A DNA stretch of 14,087 nucleotides from Paenibacillus_AK sp041641375. Lineage in GTDB: Bacteria > Bacillota > Bacilli > Paenibacillales > YIM-B00363. The notes under the pieces were generated by a model. The model ran no database searches, had not been told where the DNA came from, and was given only the letters and a program-made list of their open reading frames with translations. Positions within the stretch are counted from its first letter, which is position 1; each line of letters begins with the position of its first letter. The DNA lies in the NCBI GenBank assembly GCA_041641375.1, contig JBEPYM010000080.1, positions 1-14,087 on the forward strand. The letters run 5' to 3'. The position numbers and the translations under genes were made by a program. Below, piece by piece: positions 5,177-13,175 of this stretch.

Positions 5177-6254
5177 GGCGAACAGCTGGATTGCACTGCT
5201 GGCGGCTCTGACCTTGCTGGGAGCGAGCGGTTGCTCGCTGCTGCCCAAGGAGGACGAGGAGGAGCAGCTTCCTGCGATCACCGCTCCGAAGCTGTCGCAG
5301 AAGCCGGAGCATATCGCCAAGACCGAGACGCTGGAGACGAAGGTGCGCGGGATCGGGAAGCTGATGAGCGAGCTTGAGGAAACGCTCTACATCCGCGGCT
5401 CCGATACGGATACGGCTACCAAACGGGTGAAGGAAGTATGGGTAAAGGCAGGCGATCCGGTGACCGCTGGTCAGGTGCTGCTTGAGCTTGATGTCAGCTC
5501 GGTGGAACGGGATTTGCGCCGCAAGGAGCTCGAATTCCGCAAGCAGGAGCTCACCATGATCGAGAATTTGCGCAAGGCGAGCGAGCTTCCGCCGGAGCAG
5601 CTGGAGCAGCTGAAGATCGACTTCGAGCTGGAGCGAACCAAGCTGGTGGAGATGCGCGAACAGATTGCGAACGCCAGAGTGACGGCTCCGTTCAACGGCA
5701 CTGTTGCCGTTGTGCATGTCGAGAAGGGAGCGACGGTCAAAGCGTACGACAAGGCGGTTACCGTGTCGGACCTGGGACGGTTGACGGTCGCGGCGGAGAT
5801 CACTGCGGAGGATATGAAAAAGGTGGCGCCGGGCATGGATGTTGTCGTTGACATCAATGCGGCGGGCAGCCATAAAGGCGTAGTAAAGCGTCTGCCAACC
5901 AAGCAGAAGGAGAACAACCAGGGCGGCGGTTCCTTCCCCGGCCAGGGTGGCGGAGGCAACCCTCGTCAGCAGGAGGACACGATCGATCTGTATATGATCG
6001 TTCAGCTGGAGAAGCTGCCGGAGAAGGCGGCAAGAGGTACACCGCTGAGCGTACAGGTGATCGTGAATCGCAAGGAGCAGGCGATTACGATTCCCCCTTC
6101 CGCTCTGCGTACCTATGGCGGACGGAATTATGTACAAGTGGTCGACGCCCAGGGCAATAAGCGAGAGGTGGATGTCGAGGTCGGCATGCAAACGGCCACG
6201 CAGGTGGAAATTGTGAAGGGACTTACAGCCGGGCAGAAAGTAGTGGGACGCTGA
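5112..6254 (+). CDS. Membrane-fusion (HlyD/MacA-like) adaptor lipoprotein
   Basis: Extracytoplasmic adaptor of a tripartite-style exporter, 380 residues. I place the start at ATG 5112 because GGAGG (5098-5102) sits 9 nt upstream; a TTG at 5103 lacks this spacing. The gene therefore begins inside the first ATPase gene. A 26-residue polar lead precedes a hydrophobic segment ending GASGC (Cys41, putative lipidation site). Biotinyl-lipoyl-like halves lie at about 106-127 (VKEVWVKAGDPVTAGQVLLE) and 187-230, flanking a Glu/Arg-rich coiled coil (130-186). A Gly-rich insert (270-283, GGGSFPGQGGGG) interrupts the beta-barrel, and a C-terminal membrane-proximal domain ends in GLTAGQKVV. The stop overlaps the permease start as TGATG. 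Confidence 0.9.
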   Translation: MFTRWSTGDLTEAQAAEWKRPKANSWIALLAALTLLGASGCSLLPKEDEEEQLPAITAPKLSQKPEHIAKTETLETKVRGIGKLMSELEETLYIRGSDTDTATKRVKEVWVKAGDPVTAGQVLLELDVSSVERDLRRKELEFRKQELTMIENLRKASELPPEQLEQLKIDFELERTKLVEMREQIANARVTAPFNGTVAVVHVEKGATVKAYDKAVTVSDLGRLTVAAEITAEDMKKVAPGMDVVVDINAAGSHKGVVKRLPTKQKENNQGGGSFPGQGGGGNPRQQEDTIDLYMIVQLEKLPEKAARGTPLSVQVIVNRKEQAITIPPSALRTYGGRNYVQVVDAQGNKREVDVEVGMQTATQVEIVKGLTAGQKVVGR

Positions 6255-9187
6255 TGGGAATGCCGATGCTTCGCTTCCTGCTCCGCAAAATGTGGAACAC
6301 CAGATGGATGACTCTATCCAGTCTGCTTGGCCTGCTGATTGCCGTTGCTTTCACCACGAGTATTCCCATGTATGCCGATGGCGCGCTCAAGCGTGTGGTA
6401 GCCAAATCCCTCCAGGCCAAAAGCGAAGGACTGCCGGCCGGCTCCGTGCTGATCCGTTACCAGGCGTCCGGCGGCGAGCGGGCGGAGCTGGAAGCCTACG
6501 ATGCTGTCAACGCGTTCATCCGTGATGAGGTGCCGTCGCGAATCGGCTTTCCACAGCAGGCGTATGTCTCGTACATATCGATTCGCGGTTCTCAGCTTGG
6601 CGTTGTCGACCCGCAGCGGACCGATCCGAGCAAACGCAGGCAAATGACGATCGCATCTCTAAGCGGAGTGAACGATCAGATCGAAATGACACGCGGCAAC
6701 CCGGCGCAACCAGCCAAGACGGCTGGCATCATTGAAGCGATTGTGCTGGAAGACGCGATGCATCGCAACTTTATTGCGGTAGGCGACGAATTTACATATC
6801 CAATTCCAGGTGGGCAGCCGCTCCGCATCAAGATTGCGGGCGCTTTCCAGCCGAAGAATGAAGCAAGTCCGTATTGGTTCCAAGGCGTCGAGGGGCTAGC
6901 CAACAGTTTGCTTGTCGATGAGGGCTTGCTCTATAACGAGCTGCTGAAGCAAAGCAAAATCCCGCTTGCTATGGCGAACTGGTATTACGCCTTCGATCTC
7001 CGGGAGATCCAGACGAGTCAGCTTGCCCCGTTATCCAGAACGCTCGACCGACTGGATATCGAGGTGTACCAAATTCTCAAACATACCAAAATCGATATTT
7101 CGTTCCAAGGCATGCTCGGCGAGTTCCGTCAGCAAAGTCTGCAGCTTCAATTCCTGCTATTTACGCTGGCGGCTCCGATGATTGCGATGGTGTTCTATTA
7201 TATTGCCATGAATGCTCGTCAATCGCTGGAGAAGCAGCGCACGGATATCGCAGTCCTGCGAAGCAGGGGAGCTTCGACGGGCCAAATTATTCGTGTGTAT
7301 CTATTGGAGGGGCTGCTGCTCGGGGGAACGGCAATCCTGATCGGACCGTTGATCGGCTGGTTTATGGCCAAGAGCATCGGCTCGGCCAGCGGATTTCTAT
7401 CGTTCGTTGACCGGAAGGCAGTGCCTGTCGGATTTGGCGCGGAAGGATTGCTGTACGCCGGCGCAGCGGTTGCAACCGCCACGATCGCCAGTCTCATTCC
7501 CGCCATCCAATACGCGCGAGCATCCATCGTCGGCTTGCGCCAACAGATGGCGCGTGCCGACCGGAAGCCGGTATGGCAGCGGCTGTTTCTCGATGTCGCG
7601 CTGCTTGGACTGGTCGGCTATGGCTATTACTTGTTCCAGGAACGACAGATGATCTCGATGCAGACGGGAATCAGCAACGATCAGCTGCAGGTACAGCCGA
7701 TGCTGTTTTTCGTACCGGCAATGGCGATTTTTGCCCTGGGACTGTTTTTCCTGCGGGTGTTCCCATGGCTGCTGCGTTTGTTCGGCTGGCTCGGACGCTC
7801 GTTACTGCCGGTTCCGCTGTACTTGACGCTGGTACAGCTATCGCGGAACGCGAAATCGTACTATCCGCTCATGCTGCTGCTGATATTGACGCTCGGACTT
7901 GGCGTCTATAATGCTTCCGCTGCGCGTACAATCGATCAAAATTCAACCGAACGCATTTTGTACCAATACGGCTCGGATGTGACGATTAAGACTGTGTGGG
8001 AGGGTTTCTCGGAGCTGCAGCGAGATGCCGGAGGACAAGGCCAGCAAGGAGGCGCGCAAGGACAAGGTCAGCAGGGTCAGCAGGGCGGCCAAGGCCAGCA
8101 AGGTCCAGGCACCGGTGCTGGTGCTGGCGGCTCAGGTGCGGGACCAGGCGGTCCGGGAGCACCTGGAGGCACCCCGCAGCCGCAGTCGATCTTTTATCGG
8201 GAGCCGCCGTTCCAGATTTTCAAGGAGCTTCCGGGTGTCGAGCATGCGTCCAGAGTGCTCAAGACGAAGGTGAGCGCATCCGTCTCCGGCCGAACAGCCG
8301 GTCAGCTCACCTTGATGGGAATCGACAATGTGGATTTCGCGAAGGTTGCTTGGTTTCGCAGCGATCTGCTTCCGGCTCATCCGCATCAATATTTGAACCT
8401 GCTCGGCATGTATGAGCAAGCGGCGATTATACCGGAGGATTTTGCGGCCCGCCACCAGCTCAAGCCCGGAGACTTGATTACAACCGCTTTGTCCGGTCAA
8501 GCGATCGAATTTGTCGTTGTCGGCATTCTGCCGTACTGGCCGAGTCTGTACCCGAAGGAAAGTCCATTCCTCATCGCGAATTTGGAATATATCTATGATC
8601 TGGTTCCCATCATTCCTTATGAAGTATGGATCAAGATGAAGGACGGCGCAAAGCTGGCGCCAGCGGTTGAAGCTCTATTGGCGAAGGAGGTCCAGATCGC
8701 CGAGGTTGCAGATGTGCGGAACGAGCTGATCGTCCAAGCGAAGCATCCCGCAAGAGGCGGCGTATTTGGTATTCTAAGTCTCGGCTTCCTCGTCTCAGTG
8801 CTCGTCTCGCTGGTCGGATATTTGCTGTATTGGTTTTTCCATCTGTCGGGTCGGGTCGTTCAATTCGGTGTGCTGCGAGCGATGGGGCTCTCTCGTAAGC
8901 AGCTTACGGGTATGCTGCTGCTGGAGCAAGGCTTCACGGCCGTTCTGTCGATTGCGCTCGGGCTCGGGATCGGCAAGCTGACGAGCCTGCTGTTCCTGCC
9001 TTTCCTGCAAACCGCGGGCAGCGCGCAAACCCAGGTGCCGCCTTTCCGAGTCGTGTTTGAAACGAAGGATACGATGCAAATTTATGCGGTAGTCGTTATG
9101 ATGATGGTAATGGGTGCTGCCATGCTGTTTCTTCACATTCGAAGACTGCGTGTGCATCATGCGGTGAAACTCGGGGAGGAGCGATAA
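6254..9187 (+). CDS. Large FtsX/MacB-type ABC permease, two-module
   Basis: Membrane component of the exporter, 977 residues. Hydrophobic segments suggest about ten passes: 20-38, 298-318, 350-371, 398-418, 446-461, 481-503, 536-552, 837-861, 887-911 and 942-961. The first FtsX-like core (298-425) contains LRSRGASTGQIIRVYLLEG; the last (837-965) contains FGVLRAMGLSRKQLTGMLLLEQG. These matching cytoplasmic coupling segments show two permease modules in one chain. Large extracytoplasmic domains lie at 40-295 and 553-835. The second opens with a Gly/Gln-rich tract (593-640). A single-chain double permease flanked by two different ATPase genes suggests each module docks one ATPase. Substrate unknown. 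Translation is coupled to the adaptor; ATGs at 6260 and 6266 are alternative starts. Confidence 0.93.
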   Translation: MGMPMLRFLLRKMWNTRWMTLSSLLGLLIAVAFTTSIPMYADGALKRVVAKSLQAKSEGLPAGSVLIRYQASGGERAELEAYDAVNAFIRDEVPSRIGFPQQAYVSYISIRGSQLGVVDPQRTDPSKRRQMTIASLSGVNDQIEMTRGNPAQPAKTAGIIEAIVLEDAMHRNFIAVGDEFTYPIPGGQPLRIKIAGAFQPKNEASPYWFQGVEGLANSLLVDEGLLYNELLKQSKIPLAMANWYYAFDLREIQTSQLAPLSRTLDRLDIEVYQILKHTKIDISFQGMLGEFRQQSLQLQFLLFTLAAPMIAMVFYYIAMNARQSLEKQRTDIAVLRSRGASTGQIIRVYLLEGLLLGGTAILIGPLIGWFMAKSIGSASGFLSFVDRKAVPVGFGAEGLLYAGAAVATATIASLIPAIQYARASIVGLRQQMARADRKPVWQRLFLDVALLGLVGYGYYLFQERQMISMQTGISNDQLQVQPMLFFVPAMAIFALGLFFLRVFPWLLRLFGWLGRSLLPVPLYLTLVQLSRNAKSYYPLMLLLILTLGLGVYNASAARTIDQNSTERILYQYGSDVTIKTVWEGFSELQRDAGGQGQQGGAQGQGQQGQQGGQGQQGPGTGAGAGGSGAGPGGPGAPGGTPQPQSIFYREPPFQIFKELPGVEHASRVLKTKVSASVSGRTAGQLTLMGIDNVDFAKVAWFRSDLLPAHPHQYLNLLGMYEQAAIIPEDFAARHQLKPGDLITTALSGQAIEFVVVGILPYWPSLYPKESPFLIANLEYIYDLVPIIPYEVWIKMKDGAKLAPAVEALLAKEVQIAEVADVRNELIVQAKHPARGGVFGILSLGFLVSVLVSLVGYLLYWFFHLSGRVVQFGVLRAMGLSRKQLTGMLLLEQGFTAVLSIALGLGIGKLTSLLFLPFLQTAGSAQTQVPPFRVVFETKDTMQIYAVVVMMMVMGAAMLFLHIRRLRVHHAVKLGEER
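8030..8173 (+). repeat. In-frame Gly/Gln then Gly/Ala/Pro low-complexity tract in the permease
   Basis: Residues 593-640 of the permease are made of GQGQQGG-type repeats followed by GAGAGGSGAGPGGPGAPGG. The DNA is correspondingly repetitive (CAAGG, CAGCA and GGTCAGCAG units). It sits just outside the membrane after the predicted seventh segment and looks like a flexible linker. Being repeat-built, it is likely to vary in length between strains. Confidence 0.85.
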
Positions 9188-9192
9188 GCGGG

Positions 9193-10119
9193 ATGATTCA
9201 TTGCGAGGAGCTTGTGAAGATTTTTAAAACCGACGATATCGAGGTTGTTGCGCTGCGCGGATTGAATTTATCCGTACGTCAAGGAGAAATGATGGCCATT
9301 ATCGGCAACAGCGGCAGCGGCAAATCCACTCTGCTCAACATACTCGGTGGACTCGACCGGCCGTCGGCAGGAACAGTGAAGGTTGGCGAATGGGATTTGC
9401 TGAAAATCAAGGATGAGCAGCTGGTTCAGTATAAGCGCAACACCGTCGGTTTTATTTGGCAGAATAACGCCCGCAACCTGCTCCCCTACTTATCGGCATT
9501 GGAAAATGTCGAGGTACCGATGATGCTGAATGGCAGCATGGACCGTAAATACGCCAAGCAGCTGCTGGATTGGGTGGGACTCGGTCACCGGATGAACAAC
9601 AAGCTGCACCAGCTGTCCGGAGGCGAGCAGCAGCGTGTCGCAATTGCGATCTCGCTTGCAAATCGCCCGCCCCTTCTGCTGGCTGACGAGCCGACCGGCT
9701 CCGTCGACTCGCAAACCTGCGATACGATCATGAGCATTTTCCGTACGATGAATCAAGAGCTTGGCGTCACGATCGTGATCGTTACTCACGATTTATCGCT
9801 GGCGGGCAAGGTTGACCGTGTCGTTGCCATACGCGATGGCTTGACGAGCACGGAATTCGTGAAGCGCAACGATTCGCTCGTCCCTGCGGGCATGGATGAG
9901 GCTGCCGCTGGTCAGCAGCACGACCCGAACGGCCGACTGCAGCTAAAGGGCGGCAATCATGAGGAATATATGGTGGTGGACCGTGCCGGCCGGCTGCAGG
10001 TGCCGAAGGAATATTTGGAGGCGTTACAAATTACAAACAAGGTGTCTATGGAGTTTCATGGAGATACGATCGTGATCCGGGCGCCGAAACAAGTGGAGGG
10101 AATAACCGATGAATCGTAA
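9193..10119 (+). CDS. ABC ATP-binding protein (second ATPase) with C-terminal AbrB/MazE-like domain
   Basis: A second LolD-type ATPase, 308 residues. Walker A GNSGSGKST (38-46), Q-loop Gln90 in GFIWQNNARNLLPYLS, signature LSGGEQQRVA (141-150), Walker B LLLADEPTGSVD (161-172), His199. All catalytic motifs are intact, so it should hydrolyse ATP itself. After a linker (220-256) comes a segment of about 42 residues (257-298) with EEYMVVDRAGRLQVPKEYLE, then a beta-rich end DTIVIRAPK. This is the pattern of the AbrB/MazE/SpoVT swapped-hairpin fold (compare the DxxGRxxIPxxxR-type core). That fold usually dimerises and often binds DNA; here it may dimerise the ATPase or sense something. GGGGAGGA (9173-9180) lies 12 nt upstream. 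The gene overlaps the binding-protein gene by 11 nt. Confidence 0.93.
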   Translation: MIHCEELVKIFKTDDIEVVALRGLNLSVRQGEMMAIIGNSGSGKSTLLNILGGLDRPSAGTVKVGEWDLLKIKDEQLVQYKRNTVGFIWQNNARNLLPYLSALENVEVPMMLNGSMDRKYAKQLLDWVGLGHRMNNKLHQLSGGEQQRVAIAISLANRPPLLLADEPTGSVDSQTCDTIMSIFRTMNQELGVTIVIVTHDLSLAGKVDRVVAIRDGLTSTEFVKRNDSLVPAGMDEAAAGQQHDPNGRLQLKGGNHEEYMVVDRAGRLQVPKEYLEALQITNKVSMEFHGDTIVIRAPKQVEGITDES

Positions 10120-11617
10120 CAAATGGCTTCGACCAATGGGGACAGGACTGCTGGTGCTCACGTTGCTGGCGCCAACATTAGCAGCTTGCACCAAGGACAG
10201 CTCTAACGAGGATAAAACAGAACGAACGCTCCGAATCGCCACCACGATGGGAGGAGGTCCGGACGACGACTGGTTCCGTCAGCAGTACACCGACATTTTT
10301 GAATATACGCATCCGAATGTAAAGCTGGAAATCGTGCCGGCCATCGACTACAGCAAGTTCCGCTGGAATGGCGAAGGGCAGCCGCCGAAGATGCCGGATC
10401 CGGTGGAGGCGCTCAAGGAGCTGATGAACGGTCCGAATGCGAAAGAACTGCTGATGATTGATTGTAGACAGCTGGCGCCGCTCATCACTGACAACTTGCT
10501 GCAGCCGCTCGACCCGCTCGTGACGAAGGATAAGTTCGATACGGCCGATATTGTGCCCGCGGTTATCGACGGCATTAAGAAGCTGAGCCCGGATAACAAG
10601 CTATATGCGCTGGCGCCGACGTTCAGTTCATCCGCGCTTGTCTACAACAAAAAAATGTTCGAGGAAGCCGGTGTGACGCCGCCGAAGGACGGCATGAAAT
10701 GGGAAGAGGTGTTCGACCTCGCCCGCCGGATCAGCAAGCCGAAGGGCGACAGCTATCAATATGGCTTCGCCTTTAACAATTACCGCGGCTCAAGCGGACT
10801 ATGGGAGGCATCTGTCTATTCCGCGCCGATGCAGCTCCGCATGTTCAATGAAACTGGCGATAAGATGACGGTCGACAGCGACGGCTGGGAAAAGGTATGG
10901 GCGAAGATGCTCGAGCTTCGCACACAGAAAGTGATCCCCGGCAACGAAAATCCGGAGGATATGAGAAAGCGTTATGAATCCGGACGTCCGATGAGGCCGT
11001 ATGAGCATGAGCTGTTCCTGTCCGGCGAGGTTGCCATGACCATTATCGATTACGGTTATATTAATCAGCTTGTCCAGGCAAACCGAAATGCAGGTGATAT
11101 GAAGGATTTTACACCTGTTGACTGGGATGTTGTCACGGTGCCGGTTCATCCGGAATATCCGGGAGTCGGCGGCTATGTTCATATGAACGGTGTACTGGGT
11201 ATTAACGCCAAGGCCCAGAATACGAACGATGCCTGGAGATTTATCAAGTTTATTGCCGGCGAAGATTGGGCCCGCACAAAATCGCGGAGCAGCCATCAGC
11301 TCGTATCGAGACAGAAGTATATCGCAGCCAAGGATGGCTTGAATTATAACGTTAAAGCCTTCACCAAGCTTGCACCCATCAATCGGATGGATGAGTCCGA
11401 GATGAGGCTGTACCGCGAAATGCCGAATATCGGAATGGTTACCTCCATCGGGGATAACAAGTATCGCGAGGTTATGGAGGGCAAGAAGCCGATCCGTCAG
11501 GCACTGAAGGAGTGGCAGACGGAAGGCGACGCCATGCTGAAGCAAATCAAGGAGAACCCGAACGGACCGATGCCGCATATGCAAAAGGGCGGAGCAGTAG
11601 CTATTCCGGCCGGATAA
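10109..11617 (+). CDS. Extracellular solute-binding lipoprotein, family 1-like
   Basis: 502 residues with a lipoprotein signal: KWLRP, hydrophobic core GLLVLTLLAPTLA, lipobox LAAC (Cys27). The mature part has the two-lobe binding-protein pattern of sugar-type (MalE/UgpB-like) proteins: LRIATTMGGGPDDDWFRQQY at the start, YALAPTFSSSALVYNKKMFEEAGV in the middle, LSGEVAMTIIDYGYI, and NTNDAWRFIKFIAGEDWA near the end. GGAGGG (10095-10100) lies 8 nt before the ATG, and the start overlaps the second ATPase gene by 11 nt, so it clearly belongs to the operon. No MalF/MalG-type importer permease is present. A binding protein with an FtsX-type exporter is unusual; its ligand cannot be told from sequence. 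Confidence 0.93.
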   Translation: MNRNKWLRPMGTGLLVLTLLAPTLAACTKDSSNEDKTERTLRIATTMGGGPDDDWFRQQYTDIFEYTHPNVKLEIVPAIDYSKFRWNGEGQPPKMPDPVEALKELMNGPNAKELLMIDCRQLAPLITDNLLQPLDPLVTKDKFDTADIVPAVIDGIKKLSPDNKLYALAPTFSSSALVYNKKMFEEAGVTPPKDGMKWEEVFDLARRISKPKGDSYQYGFAFNNYRGSSGLWEASVYSAPMQLRMFNETGDKMTVDSDGWEKVWAKMLELRTQKVIPGNENPEDMRKRYESGRPMRPYEHELFLSGEVAMTIIDYGYINQLVQANRNAGDMKDFTPVDWDVVTVPVHPEYPGVGGYVHMNGVLGINAKAQNTNDAWRFIKFIAGEDWARTKSRSSHQLVSRQKYIAAKDGLNYNVKAFTKLAPINRMDESEMRLYREMPNIGMVTSIGDNKYREVMEGKKPIRQALKEWQTEGDAMLKQIKENPNGPMPHMQKGGAVAIPAG

Positions 11618-11630
11618 TGACAAAATAGAG

Positions 11631-11680
11631 AAAAGAGCCGACGGGCCCCGTATTGGTTACGGTGTCCGATCGGCTCTTTT
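11631..11680. terminator. Bidirectional terminator between the ABC operon and yjcG
   Basis: AAAAGAGCCGA (11631-11641) pairs perfectly with TCGGCTCTTTT (11670-11680), with further inner pairing (CGG/CCG and CCGTA/TACGG). The A and T runs at either end make it work for both the plus-strand operon and the converging minus-strand gene, whose stop is 8 nt away. Confidence 0.9.
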
Positions 11681-11687
11681 CGGCTTG

Positions 11688-12200
11688 CTATCCTTGCAGC
11701 AGGAACGTCTGATATACGGTCCAGGCTCGATTCTCGGTTTGGTAGAGAAGGTGTATGCGGTCGACCTTGAACGTATGATTCACCGGCTTCTTGCGCAGGC
11801 TGGAGAGCACGTCGTGAAGCTCGTCGTCGCTCAAATCCTGTCCGATCGTTAGATGCGGCGTGAAGCTGTATTGCTGCTCGGAGACAGACAGCGGACCGGC
11901 TGCAATTCGGCGATGCAGGTCGGAGAAAGGCTCCGGGTCCTCGAGTGCAAGGTAAATCACATTGTTGACTGGATAGAAGCTTGAGAAGCGGTTCAAGGTC
12001 GCTTCGAACGGCGCGATAGTCCGTACGGCCGAGTCGAGCAGCGCAACAGACTCCTGCAGCCTTGCGTCCGACCAGTCTTCCGCGTCTCGTACCGTCAGGT
12101 GAGGCTGAATCAGGCTATAATGAGAATCATACCGTTTGCGGTAGCTGTTGGCAAAATCCTGAATATCCCGCGGCGGGAATACGGCAATGCCATAAATCAT
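11688..12200 (-). CDS. yjcG: YjcG-type 2H phosphoesterase (2'-5' RNA ligase superfamily)
   Basis: 170 residues, the length of B. subtilis YjcG, which it closely resembles: MIYGIAVFPP, IQDFANSYRKRYD (13-25), FSSFYPVNNVIYLAL (73-87), TIGQDLSD (118-125). The two HxT motifs that define the 2H superfamily are HLT at 34-36 and HLT at 116-118, and they form the catalytic pocket. The true substrate of YjcG proteins is not established. I start at the ATG at 12200 because AAAGGAGG (minus strand, around 12209-12216) lies 8 nt upstream; the longer reading frame to 12329 runs through the promoter region and into pgpA. It is divergent from pgpA and convergent with the ABC operon. Confidence 0.93.
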   Translation of the reverse strand: MIYGIAVFPPRDIQDFANSYRKRYDSHYSLIQPHLTVRDAEDWSDARLQESVALLDSAVRTIAPFEATLNRFSSFYPVNNVIYLALEDPEPFSDLHRRIAAGPLSVSEQQYSFTPHLTIGQDLSDDELHDVLSSLRKKPVNHTFKVDRIHLLYQTENRAWTVYQTFLLQG

Positions 12201-12224
12201 CGTACCGACCTCCTTTATACACCT

Positions 12225-12230
12225 ATTATA
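12225..12230 (-). promoter_or_regulatory. -10 element of yjcG
   Basis: On the minus strand TATAAT lies 24 nt before the yjcG start. TTGAAA (12251-12246) is 15 nt upstream, a short spacing; TGTTGA gives 17. This is a plausible sigma-A promoter, back to back with that of pgpA. Confidence 0.55.
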
Positions 12231-12260
12231 CCGTAATCCGATCATTTTCAACACGAATTG

Positions 12261-12269
12261 TGCTATAAT
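12261..12269 (+). promoter_or_regulatory. Extended -10 promoter of pgpA
   Basis: TGCTATAAT is a perfect extended -10 (TGN-TATAAT) 28 nt before the pgpA ATG. No good -35 is visible, which extended -10 promoters tolerate. The two divergent -10 elements are about 30 bp apart, so the promoters overlap and may compete. Confidence 0.65.
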
Positions 12270-12297
12270 TGTCAATATGCCGTTTGGAGGGATGTCA

Positions 12298-12852
12298 ATG
12301 CAGCGTAAGGTACACAGCCAAGAGGTCAAAACGGCGGTGCTGGCGAAGCTGGAATCAAGAGGAGTTACCCTGGAAGCGATCGCAGAAATTGTGCAGGAGA
12401 TGCAAAAGCCTTACAATCCGGGACTTACGATGGAGCATTGTGTGAACAGCGTCAAGGCGGTGCTGGAGAAGCGTGAGCTGCAGCATGCGATACTGGTCGG
12501 GATCGAGCTGGATACGCTCGCTGAGAAGGGGCTGCTATCCGAGCCGCTGCAATCGCTCGTTGAGACGGATGAAGGGCTATTCGGCTGCGATGAGACGCTT
12601 GCGCTCGGTTCGGTGCTGGGGTATGGCAGTATCGCGGTGACGACGTTCGGTCACCTTGACAAGCATAAAATCGGCATCATCAAGAAGCTTGATACGAAGT
12701 CAGGCAGCGGCATTCATACGTTCCTTGACGACCTCGTCGCAAGTATCGCCGCTTCGGCAGCAAGCCGCATCGCGCATCGTCAGCGTGATGAAGAGGAGCG
12801 GGATGCCGCAGCTCACAGCAAGAACAGCTCGGGATATCATGAATCGGCCTAA
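12298..12852 (+). CDS. pgpA: Phosphatidylglycerophosphatase A family protein (YutG-like)
   Basis: 184 residues, resembling B. subtilis YutG of the PgpA family, which removes phosphate from phosphatidylglycerophosphate to give phosphatidylglycerol at the membrane. Recognisable segments: LESRGVTLEAIAEIV (18-32), MQKPYNPGLTMEHC (35-48), KRELQHAILVGIELD (58-72), GYGSIAVTTFGHLDKHKIGI (108-127), and the conserved HTFLDDLVASIAASAASRIAH (140-160) with its paired aspartates. Bacillus-type members lack the clear transmembrane helices of E. coli PgpA, so function by homology is less certain than family. GGAGGG (12286-12291) is 6 nt before the chosen ATG; an ATG at 12277 precedes that site. The C-terminal ~24 residues are a charged tail. 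It ends at a strong terminator. Confidence 0.88.
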   Translation: MQRKVHSQEVKTAVLAKLESRGVTLEAIAEIVQEMQKPYNPGLTMEHCVNSVKAVLEKRELQHAILVGIELDTLAEKGLLSEPLQSLVETDEGLFGCDETLALGSVLGYGSIAVTTFGHLDKHKIGIIKKLDTKSGSGIHTFLDDLVASIAASAASRIAHRQRDEEERDAAAHSKNSSGYHESA

Positions 12853-12872
12853 TCGATCACTGATGAATCAAT

Positions 12873-12902
12873 GCCTCGCGGCTTGGCTGCGGGGCTTTTT
12901 TT
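12873..12902 (+). terminator. Rho-independent terminator of pgpA
   Basis: GCCTCGCGGC (12873-12882) pairs with GCTGCGGGGC (12886-12895) around a TTG loop, allowing two G-U pairs. Seven T residues follow. Confidence 0.92.
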
Positions 12903-12963
12903 CGTGAAAAATGGTTATGCTAAGGGGTGAAATTATGGGTATTGAATAAGGAGGAGACCGTTT

Positions 12964-13131
12964 ATGATGAAGTGGGTATATTGGGGCAAGCTGTACGAAA
13001 CGAAATTTCAGGCTGGCTGCCTGGCTAAGCGTATGGAAGAGGATTGGTGGATTTACGGGTATGAGTGTCCGCAGGAGGTCGAAGTATTTCGCTCGCGGAA
13101 GGGACGATTCGGCGTTCGGTATAGCGTGTGA
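12964..13131 (+). CDS. Small conserved-looking ORF of unknown function, 55 residues
   Basis: ATG at 12964 with an ideal AAGGAGG (12948-12954) 9 nt upstream; stop TGA at 13129-13131. The product is rich in aromatics and charges: MMKWVYWGKLYETKF, then KRMEEDWWIYGYEC, then VEVFRSRKGRFGVRYSV. It has two cysteines (19 and 38), no signal peptide and no membrane segment. The strong ribosome binding site and the compact, non-repetitive protein argue that it is real. A four-codon ORF, ATG GGT ATT GAA TAA (12935-12949), with its own AAGGGGTG upstream, ends on the first bases of this gene's ribosome binding site and may couple translation. I do not recognise the family. Confidence 0.68.
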   Translation: MMKWVYWGKLYETKFQAGCLAKRMEEDWWIYGYECPQEVEVFRSRKGRFGVRYSV

Positions 13132-13175
13132 TCGGGGGCGAATAAGGGGGGCGATATGTCACTGAAAATTTAGGG

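Noticed and set aside
5061..6191. 376-residue minus-strand ORF inside the adaptor gene
   Set aside because: Leu/Arg/His-rich shadow of the Glu/Lys-rich coiled coil on the other strand.
12201..12329. N-terminal extension of yjcG
   Set aside because: It would run through both divergent promoters and the start of pgpA; the ATG at 12200 has an ideal ribosome binding site and matches YjcG length.
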